Positions 11,232 through 22,640 of a stretch of DNA of 64,000 nucleotides are shown piece by piece. A model generated the notes under the pieces. That model made no database searches and was not told the origin of the DNA. It was given only the letters and a program-made list of their open reading frames with translations. The translations under genes and the position numbers were made by a program. The stretch is from Verticillium longisporum (taxonomy: Eukaryota > Ascomycota > Sordariomycetes > Glomerellales > Plectosphaerellaceae): NCBI GenBank assembly GCA_019188255.1, contig JAETXT010000002.1, positions 6,304,511 through 6,368,510 of the forward strand, read 5' to 3'. The stretch's first letter is position 1; every line of letters begins with the position of its first letter.

Positions 11232-12488
11232 ATGGCGGGTGTTGCAGAGAAAGCTCGATTCTACTTGGAGCGGTCGGTTCCTCAGTTGCGAGAATGGGAG
11301 GCGAAGGAAATCTTCACCAAGGTACACAATAACCCCCACTACCATTCTTCAGCCACGAGCTCTAACAGATTATAGGAAGAAATTCGCAACATTGTACAGC
11401 GCCGCAGCGACTTTGAGCACCGGGCGCTTGCACCGGGCGTCCAACCTACCGACTTCACCAATTATGTCGCTTGGGAAATTTCACTTGATGCCCTGCGAGT
11501 GAAGCGCTGCGAACGCCTCAAGATCCGTCACGTCGCTTCGCAGCATGCCACTCAGGCTCGGGTTCTGGCTATCTACGAGCGAGCCGTCACGAAACGCCCT
11601 GCATCAAAGGAGCTCTGGCTCGATTATCTTACCTATACTGAACGAATCAGGGCTACCAAGAGATGGAGGAGGACTATGACCCGCGCCCTGAGACTTATGC
11701 CACGCGATGCAGAGCTCTGGGTGCTAGCAGGACGCAGGGCCGCAAAGAATGGCGATATGGGTACTGCGAGGGGATATTTCATGCGCGGCTGCCGATTCTG
11801 CACTGTAGATGGCGGACTGTGGGTCGAGTACGCTCGGTGCGAGATGGAGTGGCTGGCCAAGATGGAGCGCAACCGCAAAGACAGCAAGAAGGGGGGGAGG
11901 GTTGGTCCCTTGGCGGGAGAGCAAGTTGCAGAAGGCGACGCCATCATGTTCAACGTTGGGGACGAAGACTTGGACGACGAAGACGAAGGCGCAGCCATCT
12001 TGCCAGAGCCGGAGGCCAAAGAGCCTGTTTTCGATGACAAAACCGCCAGTACACTGGAGCGCAACCCAGCCATGGATGGCGCGATACCGATGGCTATTTT
12101 CAACATTGCAAGGAAACAACCGTTCTACAACGACGCAACTGCCGAGCTTTTCTTCAACCTGTTCGCCGTCTTTACCAAGGTGTCGGCGCAATCTGTGCTC
12201 ATCCAACATGTGCTTGCAGCCATGCAAGAGGACCACCAGACAGCGGCTTCAACATGGAGCTGCTACACACGCTTTCCACTGGTGGGCATCAATCCTTACA
12301 CGGCCGACTTCCCCCGCGGTCTTCGAGAAGCCTTGTCCCGACTCAAGGTCGGTTTGGAAGCAACATCAGAGTCTACCCTGATGAAGGCGAAAACAACTGC
12401 GTGGATAGAGCCCATTCTTGGTTTGGAAGATTTGGACGAAGGCATTCGGGTGGTCCTGGAGCATACCAAGGCGAAGTTGCTTGCATAG
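11232..12488 (+). CDS. UTP6: U3 snoRNP / SSU processome protein Utp6
   Basis: Nucleolar component of the small-subunit processome (UtpB subcomplex in yeast), needed for early 18S pre-rRNA cleavages. Exons are 11232-11321 and 11376-12488; the 54-nt intron has a CTAAC branch point. The protein has 400 residues. The N-terminal signature (KARFYLERSVPQLREWEAKE, then RRSDFEHRALAPG) is that of Utp6. HAT (half-a-TPR) repeats follow at ~90-170 (ELWLDYLTYTERI, AELWVLAGRRAAKNGD, GLWVEYARCEMEWL). An acidic linker (DEDLDDEDEGAA) sits near residue 190. The tail is helical and ends at HTKAKLLA. It is divergent from CWH43 and convergent with the EVE gene. Confidence 0.94.
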
Positions 12489-12735
12489 CATTATGACCAT
12501 TGGAGCTTGCCTGTTATAGTATTTTACAGACAGATCTGATGTAGTGTACCTCATTGTTCGCCGCGGCTTTTCTAGTTATTGACCATTTTATGCGCCCAAT
12601 GATGGCTGCGGTGATGAAGGAAGGCGTTGTGTCGATATCCTCCCTGGCGACTGGTGCCAGACTTGCCGAGGGTTCAAAAGACGACGTTCGTGTCCAACCA
12701 TACTCTACGTGGTTGCCCTCGCAGAACCAGGGCCC

Positions 12736-13690
12736 TTATAAGGTAGGCTCCTTTGCATTCATAAAGCTTTGGGCAGCATCAATGGCCACTATGGCATCCC
12801 AAGCATCCTGGCCAATGCTGCTGACAATCATTTGGGGCTGCTTCAGCACCTGCATGCTGTCAAAGATGTGCTCGTGTTGGGCACTGCGGATGCGCCCGAG
12901 CCCGACTGGGCTGTTGAATTTACGCTCAAGTGTAACGTGAATACTGATAAAATCAAGCCTGTCGATGTCGACGTTGCGGGCGTAGCAGTTTCCTTGACGG
13001 ATGTCGTAGTAGGGTGAATTGTTGTCACATGCTGAATCTGAAATGGTCAAGTCAGCTGAAAGTCATTCTGGCAGGGCCGTGCCTTGGGGTCGCAGACTCA
13101 CAGTCAGGGCTCTTCTCCCTGGAAACGGTGACGATGCCAGCAATAGAAGGGCTGTCCGAGGCCGCGTGTAAGATGAGGACCCTGTCACCTACCTTCATCT
13201 GCCGCATCAAACTTTGAGAGGGGTACGACCGGATACCTGCAGGCAACTGCCGTCAGCTCAGCCACAGACAGCTGGTGAGAAAACGATAGTCAACAACTGA
13301 GTACAGACCTTCGACGGCAAGCGGCTCATCACCGCAGTCATCGATTGAGAAGCCGGCACGTCTGCCCTGAATAGTACGATGCGGGCAAGCCTTCAGAACC
13401 CACAGAAGACATTGTCCAGCCTTGCGCTCAATTTTCACGCCGTTGTCCCAGAGAAAGGCTTTGTCAGCCTTGCTCGTTTCTCTCTTCAAAGACTTTCTGC
13501 TGGCAGCAGAAACGGTCATGTTTCTCGTCACATTCGAGAAGCTGCGTCCACGTGTCATTCTGTTGGCACGGTTGGCACGGTCGGCACTCAGAAGGTTGCT
13601 GTAACTTCTTCTATGGGCCATGAAGCATGGAAAGTTGAGCCTTGGCGCGTCTTTGATGGATATGCGGGCGGAATAATAGAATCTCTTCAT
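12736..13690 (-). CDS. EVE (YTH-like fold) domain protein
   Basis: Probable nucleic-acid-binding protein of the thymocyte nuclear protein 1 (EVE) family, whose fold is related to PUA/YTH readers of modified bases. Exons are 13309-13690, 13102-13236 and 12736-13037 (272 aa). The EVE domain begins at ~100 (CLLWVLKACPHRTI, then FSIDDCGDEPLAVEGIRSY). Its core is MRQMKVGDRVLILHAASDSP, SIAGIVTVSREKSPDY and SPYYDI. The end, LKQPQMIVSSIGQDAWDAIV, matches the family's closing helix. The first ~95 residues are basic and rich in Ser/Arg, which could be a targeting or disordered extension; later Met codons are alternative starts. The ligand is not known from sequence. Confidence 0.85.
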
Positions 13691-15633
13691 AGGTTGAGGT
13701 GGGGCTGGTTGGTAGATTATCACATCGCAAGAGAAAGCGTCAATGAGTTGTTTACTTCGTTGTTTTTTCTCTTCTTTAACACTGGGGCTGGATGCCTGGC
13801 TAAGTACCTACCCAGGGAGTTATAGACGCGACGTAACAGCGACCACCATTTATCGAATTAGCAAGTTATAGGTGATTCAAGATAGTATATATATGCGACA
13901 GCACAGCAAATCAACCCTCCACTTTAATCTTTTGTGGAGGCTATCGGGAGAGCTCTATTAGAACACCCCAGGTGATTACGGTTGAAAGCGTAAAAGACGT
14001 TTGCAGTAGTACCACGGATCACTTGAACAAGTGACTTTAAAGGTGTATTTCTTGTGGATGGAAAGAAATACAGCCTTACAATCAAGCCACTCTGCATGCA
14101 TCTAATGAAAAGAGTAGCGGCGCCCGTGACAGGTGATATCTTGCAAGCCGAGAAGAAGCTTCATAGCTACCGATGGTCCAAAACAATTGGCCTAAAGCAA
14201 GCAAGCCGTATCATCTTAGCCGGTTGCTGTGTACGAGAGAAAGCATTATGGGAACTCGGATACACAAGCCAAGAAACTATCCAGGAAGGCGCTCAGTTGT
14301 CCAGATAATGAAGAGGTAATCCCGCCAACCCACTTGAAGACGATGGATTACCTTGCGGGACAATAAACTTAACCCGGAGGAGAACTAGGACACGTAACAT
14401 TTGAGGCTTTCTCATGCTAAACTTTTGTTAATTGGTGGCTGCCAGGGGCTGTGCTACGCCTGACGGTAAGTATATGGTTATCCGGGTGCTTTTGCTGGCG
14501 AGACTAGGTATCGATCTCGTTAATCATCGTCGTGTCTGTACGATGCCTACTCCAAACCCATAGAGTGAGCCTGAAGATGCAGACGCAATTGTTAGCCGCC
14601 CTGCCGCCCTACGACTCTCATAGCTGATTGGCCCACAAGCTTCCACGCTATCCACATAGACCAGTCCCCTTTTGGATTGCACTGATGCGGCCTGAAACTG
14701 CCTACATAGGTACCTTACCTATGTACCTTAAGTACCTAAGTAGGTACCTAGGCACCTTAAGGAAGGGTGACACGAAAAGCCCTCCCTGCTGCCTGGCTTG
14801 ATTCTGTGTCCATCCCCCTCCCTCGTTGCTTCATTCCGTTCAAGTCAACGGGTGGAGGCCTCAGGCACCAATTACAGGGACACTTTGGAAGACTGGCACA
14901 AGCACCAAGCTTTTCAGGTGTTGTTCATCAGTCGTCCTCGCCGTTGCCCATTTGCGCGCCCATCATCCACCCATTTCTGTCGCTGTTGCGCTCCAGAGTC
15001 CACCTGTTGAGGTAAGCTACTGCCCCGACACGCGACCTTTGCTCGTTGTCATCCCTCGCGTCCATCACACCCCCTCCGAATCCATCCAATCTCGCAGTGT
15101 CCGACTCCCCCGGCCCGATACAATCCATTGCCCTGCTGGTTATTCTGCCATCCCTCTCCTCGTGGCGCCCTTCGTCTGCTTTGAAGCCATCGCAACGTTG
15201 TTCTCGACGTGGCCGGTGCCAGTTTTTTGGTCATCACTGCGCTATCATCTGACTGGCCACGGGCCTACGCTCTTTTTCTCCTCACACAACCAAACCCCCC
15301 TCCCTGGCCAGGCTGGAACTGAAAAGCACCCACCTGTTTTCCCACACCCACACACCTGACCCCCAAGCATCGCGTCGCGTCCATCGCGACAGCCCACCTC
15401 CGTGCGACTTCCATCATTTCCCTCGTCGCCTATCATCGCTTTCATCCCACTTGCATCCTGGTTTTCCATTTTCGCGCCGCTGACTGCCGAAGACGTACCC
15501 AGCTGCCAATGGGTTGCTTAGCATCAGCCTTACTCTGAGCGCCTGGATCAACGACGCTGCCTCCACCAACCATAACCTCCTCCACATCGATCCCAAGGCC
15601 AATGGCCATATCGTCGGCGCAGGCCATCCTCGC
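13691..15633. promoter_or_regulatory. Long divergent region EVE/SWI1, including probable SWI1 5' UTR
   Basis: About 1.9 kb without a convincing gene. A short hairpin (CCTCCAC...GTGGAGG) lies at about 13917-13940. Another CCTA/TAGG palindrome block lies at 14699-14766. From ~14,800 to 15,480 the plus strand is strongly pyrimidine-rich, typical of a long fungal 5' leader. A GTAAGC donor at ~15011 could start a leader intron. An 84-codon frame at 14054-14308 resembles nothing I know. Confidence 0.45.
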
Positions 15634-16358
15634 ATGAACCATTTCAGCGCCAATCCCTCTTCTGCCACGATGGATCCATCCGCCTTTATGGGCAATCCTG
15701 CCCAATTTAATCCCTCGCAATTTGCCAGCGCCCAGCAGCAACAGCAGCATCAGCAACAGCAGCAGCAGCTAGTCGCCATGCAGAACGGACAAATGCGCAA
15801 CGCCTCTCCCTCTTTCCAGAATCCCGCGTATCAAACCAACCCCGTTGTTCCGTCAAAGCGACCTCGCCCTCGCGAAGACAGCCTTGCTGGGTCGCCGCGA
15901 CAAAACCCAGGCATGCTACCGACTTCGCGCTCTGATACTCCCCAGCAATTTCCCGGATACCAGTCTGGTGGCATGCCGCAGCAGCACCAGCAGCAGAATC
16001 CTGGCCAGCCGCAGCCATCGCCGTATAACCATCTGCAGCCAAACGGTTCCGCTAACGCAACGCCGTCGCCTATTATGGGGAGCAACATGCGACCGGGAAG
16101 CGTCCCACAGCGAGTCGCGACTGCGTCGCCGCATCCCTTTTCTCCCAGCACTCAACAGCAATTTGGGCCACAAGCATCTCCGGTACCATCCGAACACAGC
16201 AGCACATCGCAACCAAATCCTTATATGCAGAACATGCAGAACATGCAGAACATGCCGCCAGGCTTCAACCAGAACTTCACGCCAACACCTTCACCTGCGC
16301 GTCCTTCGCCGAACCCCAATGCTATGACAGGAATGATGCAGCAGCAGCAACAGCAACA

Positions 16359-16389
<31 letters not shown>

Positions 16390-19168
16390 CAACAACAACA
16401 ACAGCAGCAGCAGCAGCAGCAGCAGATGGGCGGCCAGATGCCGCAACAGATGGGACAGATACCGAATCAGATGTTTCCCCCGAATTTGCAAGGACGCAAT
16501 CCCATGGAACAACAAAAATGGCTGCGTATCAAGCTAGACTACAACAACAACTCCAAGCGCAGGGGAATATGCAGAACATGCACCCTGGTATGCAGCAGAA
16601 CATGCAAATGGCAGCCCAAATGCAGGCTCAAAACCTGTCTCAGGGAAGAGGCATGGTGACGAAGCAACCGATGCAGCCCATGCCTAATGGACAGATGCCG
16701 CAAGGGGGCACACGGCCTCAATCACGACAGCCCATGGGTCAGGATCAGTTCATGAAGAGCTTATCCAAGTTCATGCATTCAAAAGGCTTACCTCTGGAGA
16801 CAAATGTCGTCATTGGCAACCGGCCGGTTAACTTAATGCACCTTTTCCAGGCTGTTCAGAGTAAGGGTGGTTATAAGTCCACCACTGCCTCCAACCAATG
16901 GCCTCATGTATCCAACGCAATCGGATTCCATCCCGTCCAGATACCGCAAGCGCCGTCCATGCTCAAAGATATGTACGAAAGGAATATCTTACGGTTCGAG
17001 GAATTCTGGACTGCTCAGCAGAACCAGCAGCGGATGATGCAGCAGCAGCAACAGGGTAGACAAACCCAACCCGTCCCTAGCGGCCAACCACAACCCTCGC
17101 CCGCGAAGCAAATGTCGCCGCAAGCTCAGGCTTCTCAAGGCATGATGCAGGCTGGACAGCCGCAAGCTCCGCAGGCTCCGCAGCAGCCAGTAGCTCAGCT
17201 TCACCAGCAGCAGCATCAGCAACCGAACACCCAGTCGCAACATCAACAGCAACATGTGCAGCAACACCAACAGCAGCCGCAAATTTCACAATCACCATTG
17301 CCGCAACAGCAGCAGCCGCAGCAACATACTCCGCAACCACAGCAGCAACCGCAACAGCCAAAGCCACCCCACATAGGCTCCATGTCAGGTCAGGCGCAGC
17401 TCAAGCAACCAACTTTCGTCGGCCCACAGGGCATGAACGGGAGCACTGCACACCAAGGCCAGGCACAGTTAGGCCTTGCAACCAGCACGCCGGGACAACA
17501 TCGGAATAGCCTCCCGAGAGGCATTGAGCCGGTCTTGGGCGTAGGCCAATTGAATGCACCTGGGCCGTTCCCAGCTGCAACGCCTGCGCATGCCGACCAG
17601 ACCCCACCTCTCCCTACACAGTCCGACGCACTTGCTGGACCCTCACGCTCTTCTGGCAAGACGAACTTGCCAAAGCTTGTTCGTCTTGCGGCAGCTTCAG
17701 ATGCATACCCCGGTGATGTTCGGCTCCCTCAGCCTGATGCATTTGGAGGCTTCAAGCTGGCCCAAGTCGATATAAAAGGCATGGTGATTGAACAGCTCAA
17801 GCCTGATGTTCCAAGTGTATGGGAGCTGGGCCTGGTCGATCTCCAAGCCTTGACGCGCAGTATCGAGTCGGGAATTCATGGTGAAGTGCGCATGGCGCTC
17901 GACACGCTTGCTACTGTTACACAAACTCCACCAAAAGACTCAAAAGACCCCCTCTTCATTCAGTTGAAGTCGTGTGAGGAGCTTGTTGAAGCACTTGTTG
18001 AATGCGCTGAGGAGCAGCTGGAGCAACTTGCAGAGAACACAGTCGAAGTATCTGACGACATACAACTCGCGGCATACGAAGACCTTGCGCGAGCCTGTTG
18101 GGTTGATCGACTAAACGTTCGCAAACTTCCCGAATTCGCCACCCCGGAGTATGAGCTCGACAGAGCCGTAGACCGCTTGACGTGTATTTTCACAATCCTA
18201 CGGAATCTCTCATTCGAACCAGAAGCTGAGCCTACACGTACGTCCCCACAACTGCCGTTTGGTCCGCACCATAATCATCAAGTCTTGGCAGACGAGTCTG
18301 TCATTAAACTCGTCTGTGATATGATACGCTATCTCGGCACTCGGAATATGCTGCTCCGGACGCATGCCAACACGTTGGAATTCATGAAGGACGCAATTAC
18401 TCTGTTATCCAACATTGCAGGTGCAGTGGAAATCCCAGGGCGCGAGCAAGCGCTCTGCTTGCTGCATTTCTTGCTTGCTTTCGCACCTGGACCGGGGCCA
18501 TCAATCCGTGACGATCGACTGTATTTCCCCCTTTCGAACCTGCGCTCCAACCATATCTCTTCCACGCCGTCGACGCTCTAGCCAAGTTCCTCGCCCGCGA
18601 TGAGCCTAATCGGACATTTTATAAGACTATATTCGCTCTGGACGCTGGAAGTACGACACCCTATGAGCTTTTAACCAAGACGTTCGCTCTGGCGATCTCA
18701 GTGGTTCCTATCCAATTATCCGAGGGTCAATTGAACCGGGCGGTTATGTCGCCTAAGCTGCGCATTGCTATCGAGAATCGCGCGCCATTGCTCATGCAGG
18801 GACTGTTGGCTGCAGGGATCCTAGCATCTCTGGCACCAAGCTACGAGAGCGGTGTCGCCAGAGCCTGGCTATCCAACGGGGATGGTTTTGCAGAGGCGTT
18901 ATACTTCCTTGTCCAAGTTCTCAGTCACCAGTACGAACAGTCCGGTGCCGGCCGTGACCAGGACTTTCCCTACATAGTGGCACTTAGCGTGTCTCTCTTG
19001 CGAAAACTGGGGGAACGCGCCTTCGACCCAACCAATCCTTCAGCACTCCCAGCCAACGCTCTGCCCTCGGCCGAAAGCGTTTTCGGCATCATGTCAATGA
19101 AGTCATCGGAATGGGCACGGGACGGGATTATCCGGGACTTGACGGCGTATGCCGACCTGCATCGATAA
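15634..19168 (+). CDS. SWI1: SWI/SNF subunit Swi1 (ARID domain), with two apparent frameshifts
   Basis: Nuclear ARID-containing subunit of the SWI/SNF chromatin-remodelling complex. The N-terminal third is Gln/Pro/Met-rich with a run of 29 glutamines (16339-16425). The ARID domain lies at about 16740-17010 (DQFMKSLSKFMHSKGLPLE, HLFQAVQSKGGYKS). A second Q-rich linker and a conserved fungal SWI1 C-terminal region follow. The frame changes twice: at the A-run 16514-16518 and at the C-run 18524-18528. In both places one missing base in the homopolymer would restore a single ~1,178-residue protein. No splice sites explain either slip. The start is the first in-frame ATG (15634), but the frame is open back to 15484 with protein-like sequence (SAWINDAASTNHN), so an upstream exon may supply the true start. 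Confidence 0.88.
16339..16425 (+). repeat. CAG/CAA trinucleotide tract (polyglutamine)
   Basis: Twenty-nine consecutive CAG or CAA codons inside SWI1. The mix has a central block of pure CAA, which would slow slippage compared with pure CAG. Confidence 0.97.
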
Positions 19169-19707
19169 GCCGAGGTGTTGTGGCCAATTAGTGCCTCCTA
19201 CATGGCGCAGCCTTGGGCACATATGGGGTTTGCGAAGGCTGACAGCGAAGTAGAGTTGGGGAAGAAGAAAAAAAGGCGCGGATGTACATCAATTGTGGTG
19301 CGAATTATACCTGGCTGACCCAGGTTGTATCTTGTATCTCTTGTTGTAAGTTGTTAAAGCGAGTTGTAGGACGACGGCGCAATGGGTTGTGCACAGGCTC
19401 TTTTCTACAGCATAACCATCAAAGGCCAGGCTTCGATAGAACATACCCTTAAAGTGTTTCATGTCATCTACCATCACATCACATGCAAATCTTGTTCCCA
19501 TCCTGTTCCCATTTAATGTACAGTCTACGGTTGTCTAATCGAACAACACCAAAGATTATTGTCTCTGCAGGTGTAGTCTAATGTCTCAACAAGTCAACTT
19601 TCTGGCCCTCTAAGGACCGCCCAGACCTCAGATGTCTTGCCTTTCAACATTTACGACTGATGAAAGCGTGGTGTATTCACTTCTCCATATGCTTAACCCA
19701 CATTTTA
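19169..19707. other. Convergent 3' intergenic region SWI1/mL49
   Basis: About 540 bp between converging genes. It is AT-richer than the coding flanks. I see no gene, RNA or repeat. Confidence 0.4.
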
Positions 19708-20253
19708 TTAAGGCGACGACACCTCAAAACTTGTCGTGGGCTTATGAGGATCGCCAAACTCGTCAGCAAGCCACTTCTTTATTTCTGTAACATGCAGACC
19801 CTGATGTTGTTAGCTATGACTATGCCTTCAGTGTTAAGAACTATAACCCACCTTAATTTGAACATGGTCCGTCACAGGCGATATCGTGATATCCTCCCTC
19901 GGAAGACCTGTGGCATTGGCGAGGTCCTGTGCAAAGGCACGCTTGTCACCCGCAATGCGCTTAATGACTGTAAACTTGGATTGCCCGGCAGATTTAGTGC
20001 GAGGATACACAGGGTAGTTCTTGGATGGGGTAAGGTCGACAAGGTAGGCTCGTTCAGAGGTCTTCGAAAATTCGGTGGCGTTCCGGACTATTGTTGAACC
20101 TGTCATAGGCTTGGAGGGAGGGATCGTGGTCTCAACGGCAATAGAGGTTGATGATTCATGAACCGTGGTGACAAAGCGGACGAAGAAGGCGGTCCGGGAA
20201 GGAGAGATAACTGGGGAGCGGGCTCGGAGCGCCCTGGCGATTAAGGCGCTCAT
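19708..20253 (-). CDS. IMG2: Mitochondrial large-subunit ribosomal protein mL49 (Img2 family)
   Basis: Mitoribosomal large-subunit protein of 164 residues, encoded by exons 19852-20253 and 19708-19800 around a 51-nt intron. The start at 20253 gives an Arg/Ser/Ala-rich, acid-free N-terminus (MSALIARALRARSP), typical of a mitochondrial presequence. The Img2 domain occupies the C-terminal half: YLVDLTPSKNYPVYPRTKSA, KFTVIKRIAGDKRAFAQDL, GLPREDITISPVTDHVQIK, then from exon 2 GLHVTEIKKWLADEFGD. It shares a 422 bp divergent promoter region with eIF3e, so a mitochondrial and a cytosolic translation gene may be co-regulated. Confidence 0.92.
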
Positions 20254-20675
20254 AGCGACGGGAGAGGTATGCCGTAACCCGGGTACTGGAAGATTGCAGA
20301 CGACGGGATCAAGGTTCAACTCGTTGCGGTCGATCTAAGAAGTTTCTCTACACTGGACCGCGCCGGTTGAACACCGGCAAATAAGATCATGTTTCCTTTA
20401 CCAGGTACCTTACCTGAGCACTCCGTTGCCCCACTTTAAGATTGACAGAGCCCGGAGAAACACCGGCACGCAGTCGAACCCCCACCAATATTGCGTTTGT
20501 CAAAAAAAGGCCCAAAACTCAGTCTCTGCCCCTCCTCAGACGACGACGCCAGCAGGATCGCCATTTGTCCACTGCAAGCGACGACCGTCACCGACGCTGT
20601 TCCCCTCCTCCCGACCGATAAGATTCTTTTCACAGGACGAAAGACCTTTCCCGAACCCACGTATATCGGCCCAAC
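20254..20675. promoter_or_regulatory. Divergent promoter mL49 / eIF3e
   Basis: 422 bp between two divergent starts. It is GC-rich near the eIF3e leader, with one CCAGGTACCTTACCTG palindrome at ~20400-20416. No other element is seen. Confidence 0.45.
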
Positions 20676-22047
20676 ATGGAGGATATTTATGCAGCCCTCG
20701 ATGGCGAGAACATCCTCCCCAAGCTTGCCTCGCAGCTCAGCAGACATCTGCTGTTTCCACTCGTCGAATTCGAGGCGGGTAGAGCTGAGGACAACGGAAA
20801 TGAGGAGAAGGCTAGGCAGATCTTGAACGGCAAACTCAAGCTGCTGCAGGACACCAACATGGCCGACTACGTCGCCGAACTCTACAAAGAAGTACACAAT
20901 GTGAACGAGGCGCCTGCCGAGTACGCCAAGAAGCGCAACGATGTCATTGCCCAGCTTGAGAAGTACGAGCAGGAGACGGCCCGCATCTCGGAACTCCTGA
21001 CACGCGAGGATGTCGTGGGACAGCTGCGCAGCGACAAGGTGGCCAACTTAGAGTTCTTGAAAAAGGACCACGAGGTGTGTCTGTGAAGCAATCTGACGAT
21101 AAGGGGAAATTCTCATTCTTCTTTTTTAGGTCACTATTGAGATGGTCGATTCTTTGTACGACTTTGGCCAATTTCAGTTCCGTTGCGGCAACTATGGCGC
21201 TGCCGCAGACTTGCTCTATCAGTTCCGCGTTCTCTCCACCGATAACGACAAGGTGGCACAGGCGACATGGGGAAAACTGGCATCCGAGATTCTGACGACG
21301 AATTGGGACTCGGCTGTTGAGGAGTTGATGAAAGTCAAAGAGAGCATCGACACAAAACTCTTCAGCAACCCCCGCGCTCAGCTTGACCACCGCACCATGC
21401 TGGTCCACTGGGCTCTCTTCCCTCTCTTCAACTCTGAAGCTGCGCGCGAGCCCATTCTCGACCTCTTCTTCACTGCCCCTTTCATCAACACAATCCAAAC
21501 GTCGTGCCCCTGGATTCTGCGATACCTGATTGCCGCCGTTATCACCGGTCGCTCCCGCAGCCGCAACTCGAGCCAGCACCAGAAGCAGATGAAGGATGTC
21601 GTACGCTATGTTCGGCAGGAAGCCTACGAGTATAGCGACCCTATCACTGAATTCATCTCGGCTCTCTACATTGCTCACGACTTCAACGCCGCTCGCGAAG
21701 CCCTCGCCCGTGCGGAGGAGGTCTGCCGAGGTGACTTCTTCCTCGGCGCGACAGCGGATGCCTTTGTCGACGCTGCGCGCCACCTCATTTGCGAGAGCTA
21801 CTGCAAGATCTTTAGCCGGATGAACATCCGCGACCTCTCTGCCAAGCTTGGCCTCAACCCCGATGACGGCGAGAAGTGGATCGTCAATCTCATTCGCGAA
21901 ACCCGCCTCGATGCCAAGATCGACTCGCGCGAGGGTACTGTTGTCATGAACCACCCGCCTAACAATGTTTACCAACAGGTTATCGAGAAGACGAAGGGTG
22001 GCTTCTTCCGGACGCAGGTACTCAATGCCGCTGTTTCCAAGTCGTGA
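20676..22047 (+). CDS. INT6: Translation initiation factor eIF3 subunit E (Int6)
   Basis: Cytoplasmic eIF3 scaffold subunit that helps recruit mRNA and the ternary complex to the 40S. Exons are 20676-21074 and 21130-22047; the 55-nt intron has a poly-T tract before its AG. The protein has 438 residues, the normal size. The N-terminal eIF3e domain is clear ([51 protein letters not shown]). A helical TPR-like middle ([20 protein letters not shown]) and the PCI domain follow at ~240-400 ([57 protein letters not shown]). The winged-helix part of the PCI ends at [20 protein letters not shown]. No anomalies were seen. Confidence 0.97.
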
Positions 22048-22640
22048 ACGATGATTTCTCCACTAGCATCACATCAGCACAATGTGTGCCAAGGGGTCCG
22101 CGCAGCTGCCACGAGACTACCATGTCTTGGAGCCCTCAGCCAGCGTGCGCGAGCATACTTTCATCCGGATGCTCTAAAGCGGTGTCTGACACCAGGGTGA
22201 ATGACGAATTCAAAGTGGAGAGGCGGAGACGGGAGGCAAGCCTAAAATGACTTGCTTACATCACATGGCATGGCGTTCGGGTACGAAAGGGACGGCGGGC
22301 AGATGTCGGTGAGGATCAGTCACCTACACGGGTAAGGTAAGGGCATGATTAGCATAAATGATCAGTTCCCTGCTCATCGGCTAGGTCGTTGCGCGTACGC
22401 GCGCATGGCCAAGTACGTCTTATCTCTTGTTTGCCCCGCCGGCTATTGTTTTAGGTTGTAGAAATGGAATGATTTAATACCAAGACGATGCGTCGTGCAA
22501 GGTACGTTTGATCATGAGTTTCAAGTGATGTAAAGCAAGTAGAATTGTGCTCCTAGCTTGCTATAAGTATTCCTCGCGCGTCATTGTGAAGAAGTTGGGA
22601 TATTGGGGATTTCGTTCTGCCCAAATTCTGGCGATGGGTG
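22048..22640. other. Convergent 3' intergenic region eIF3e/APC1
   Basis: About 590 bp between converging stops. It has short GT/AC-rich stretches and no recognisable gene, RNA or repeat. Confidence 0.4.

Noticed and set aside
14054..14308. 84-codon frame as a small gene
   Set aside because: No recognisable family, no splice context and it sits in an intergenic region; insufficient support.
13691..14760. tRNA or snRNA gene in the EVE/SWI1 spacer
   Set aside because: Some hairpins are present, but no cloverleaf, box motifs or known snRNA sequence could be matched.
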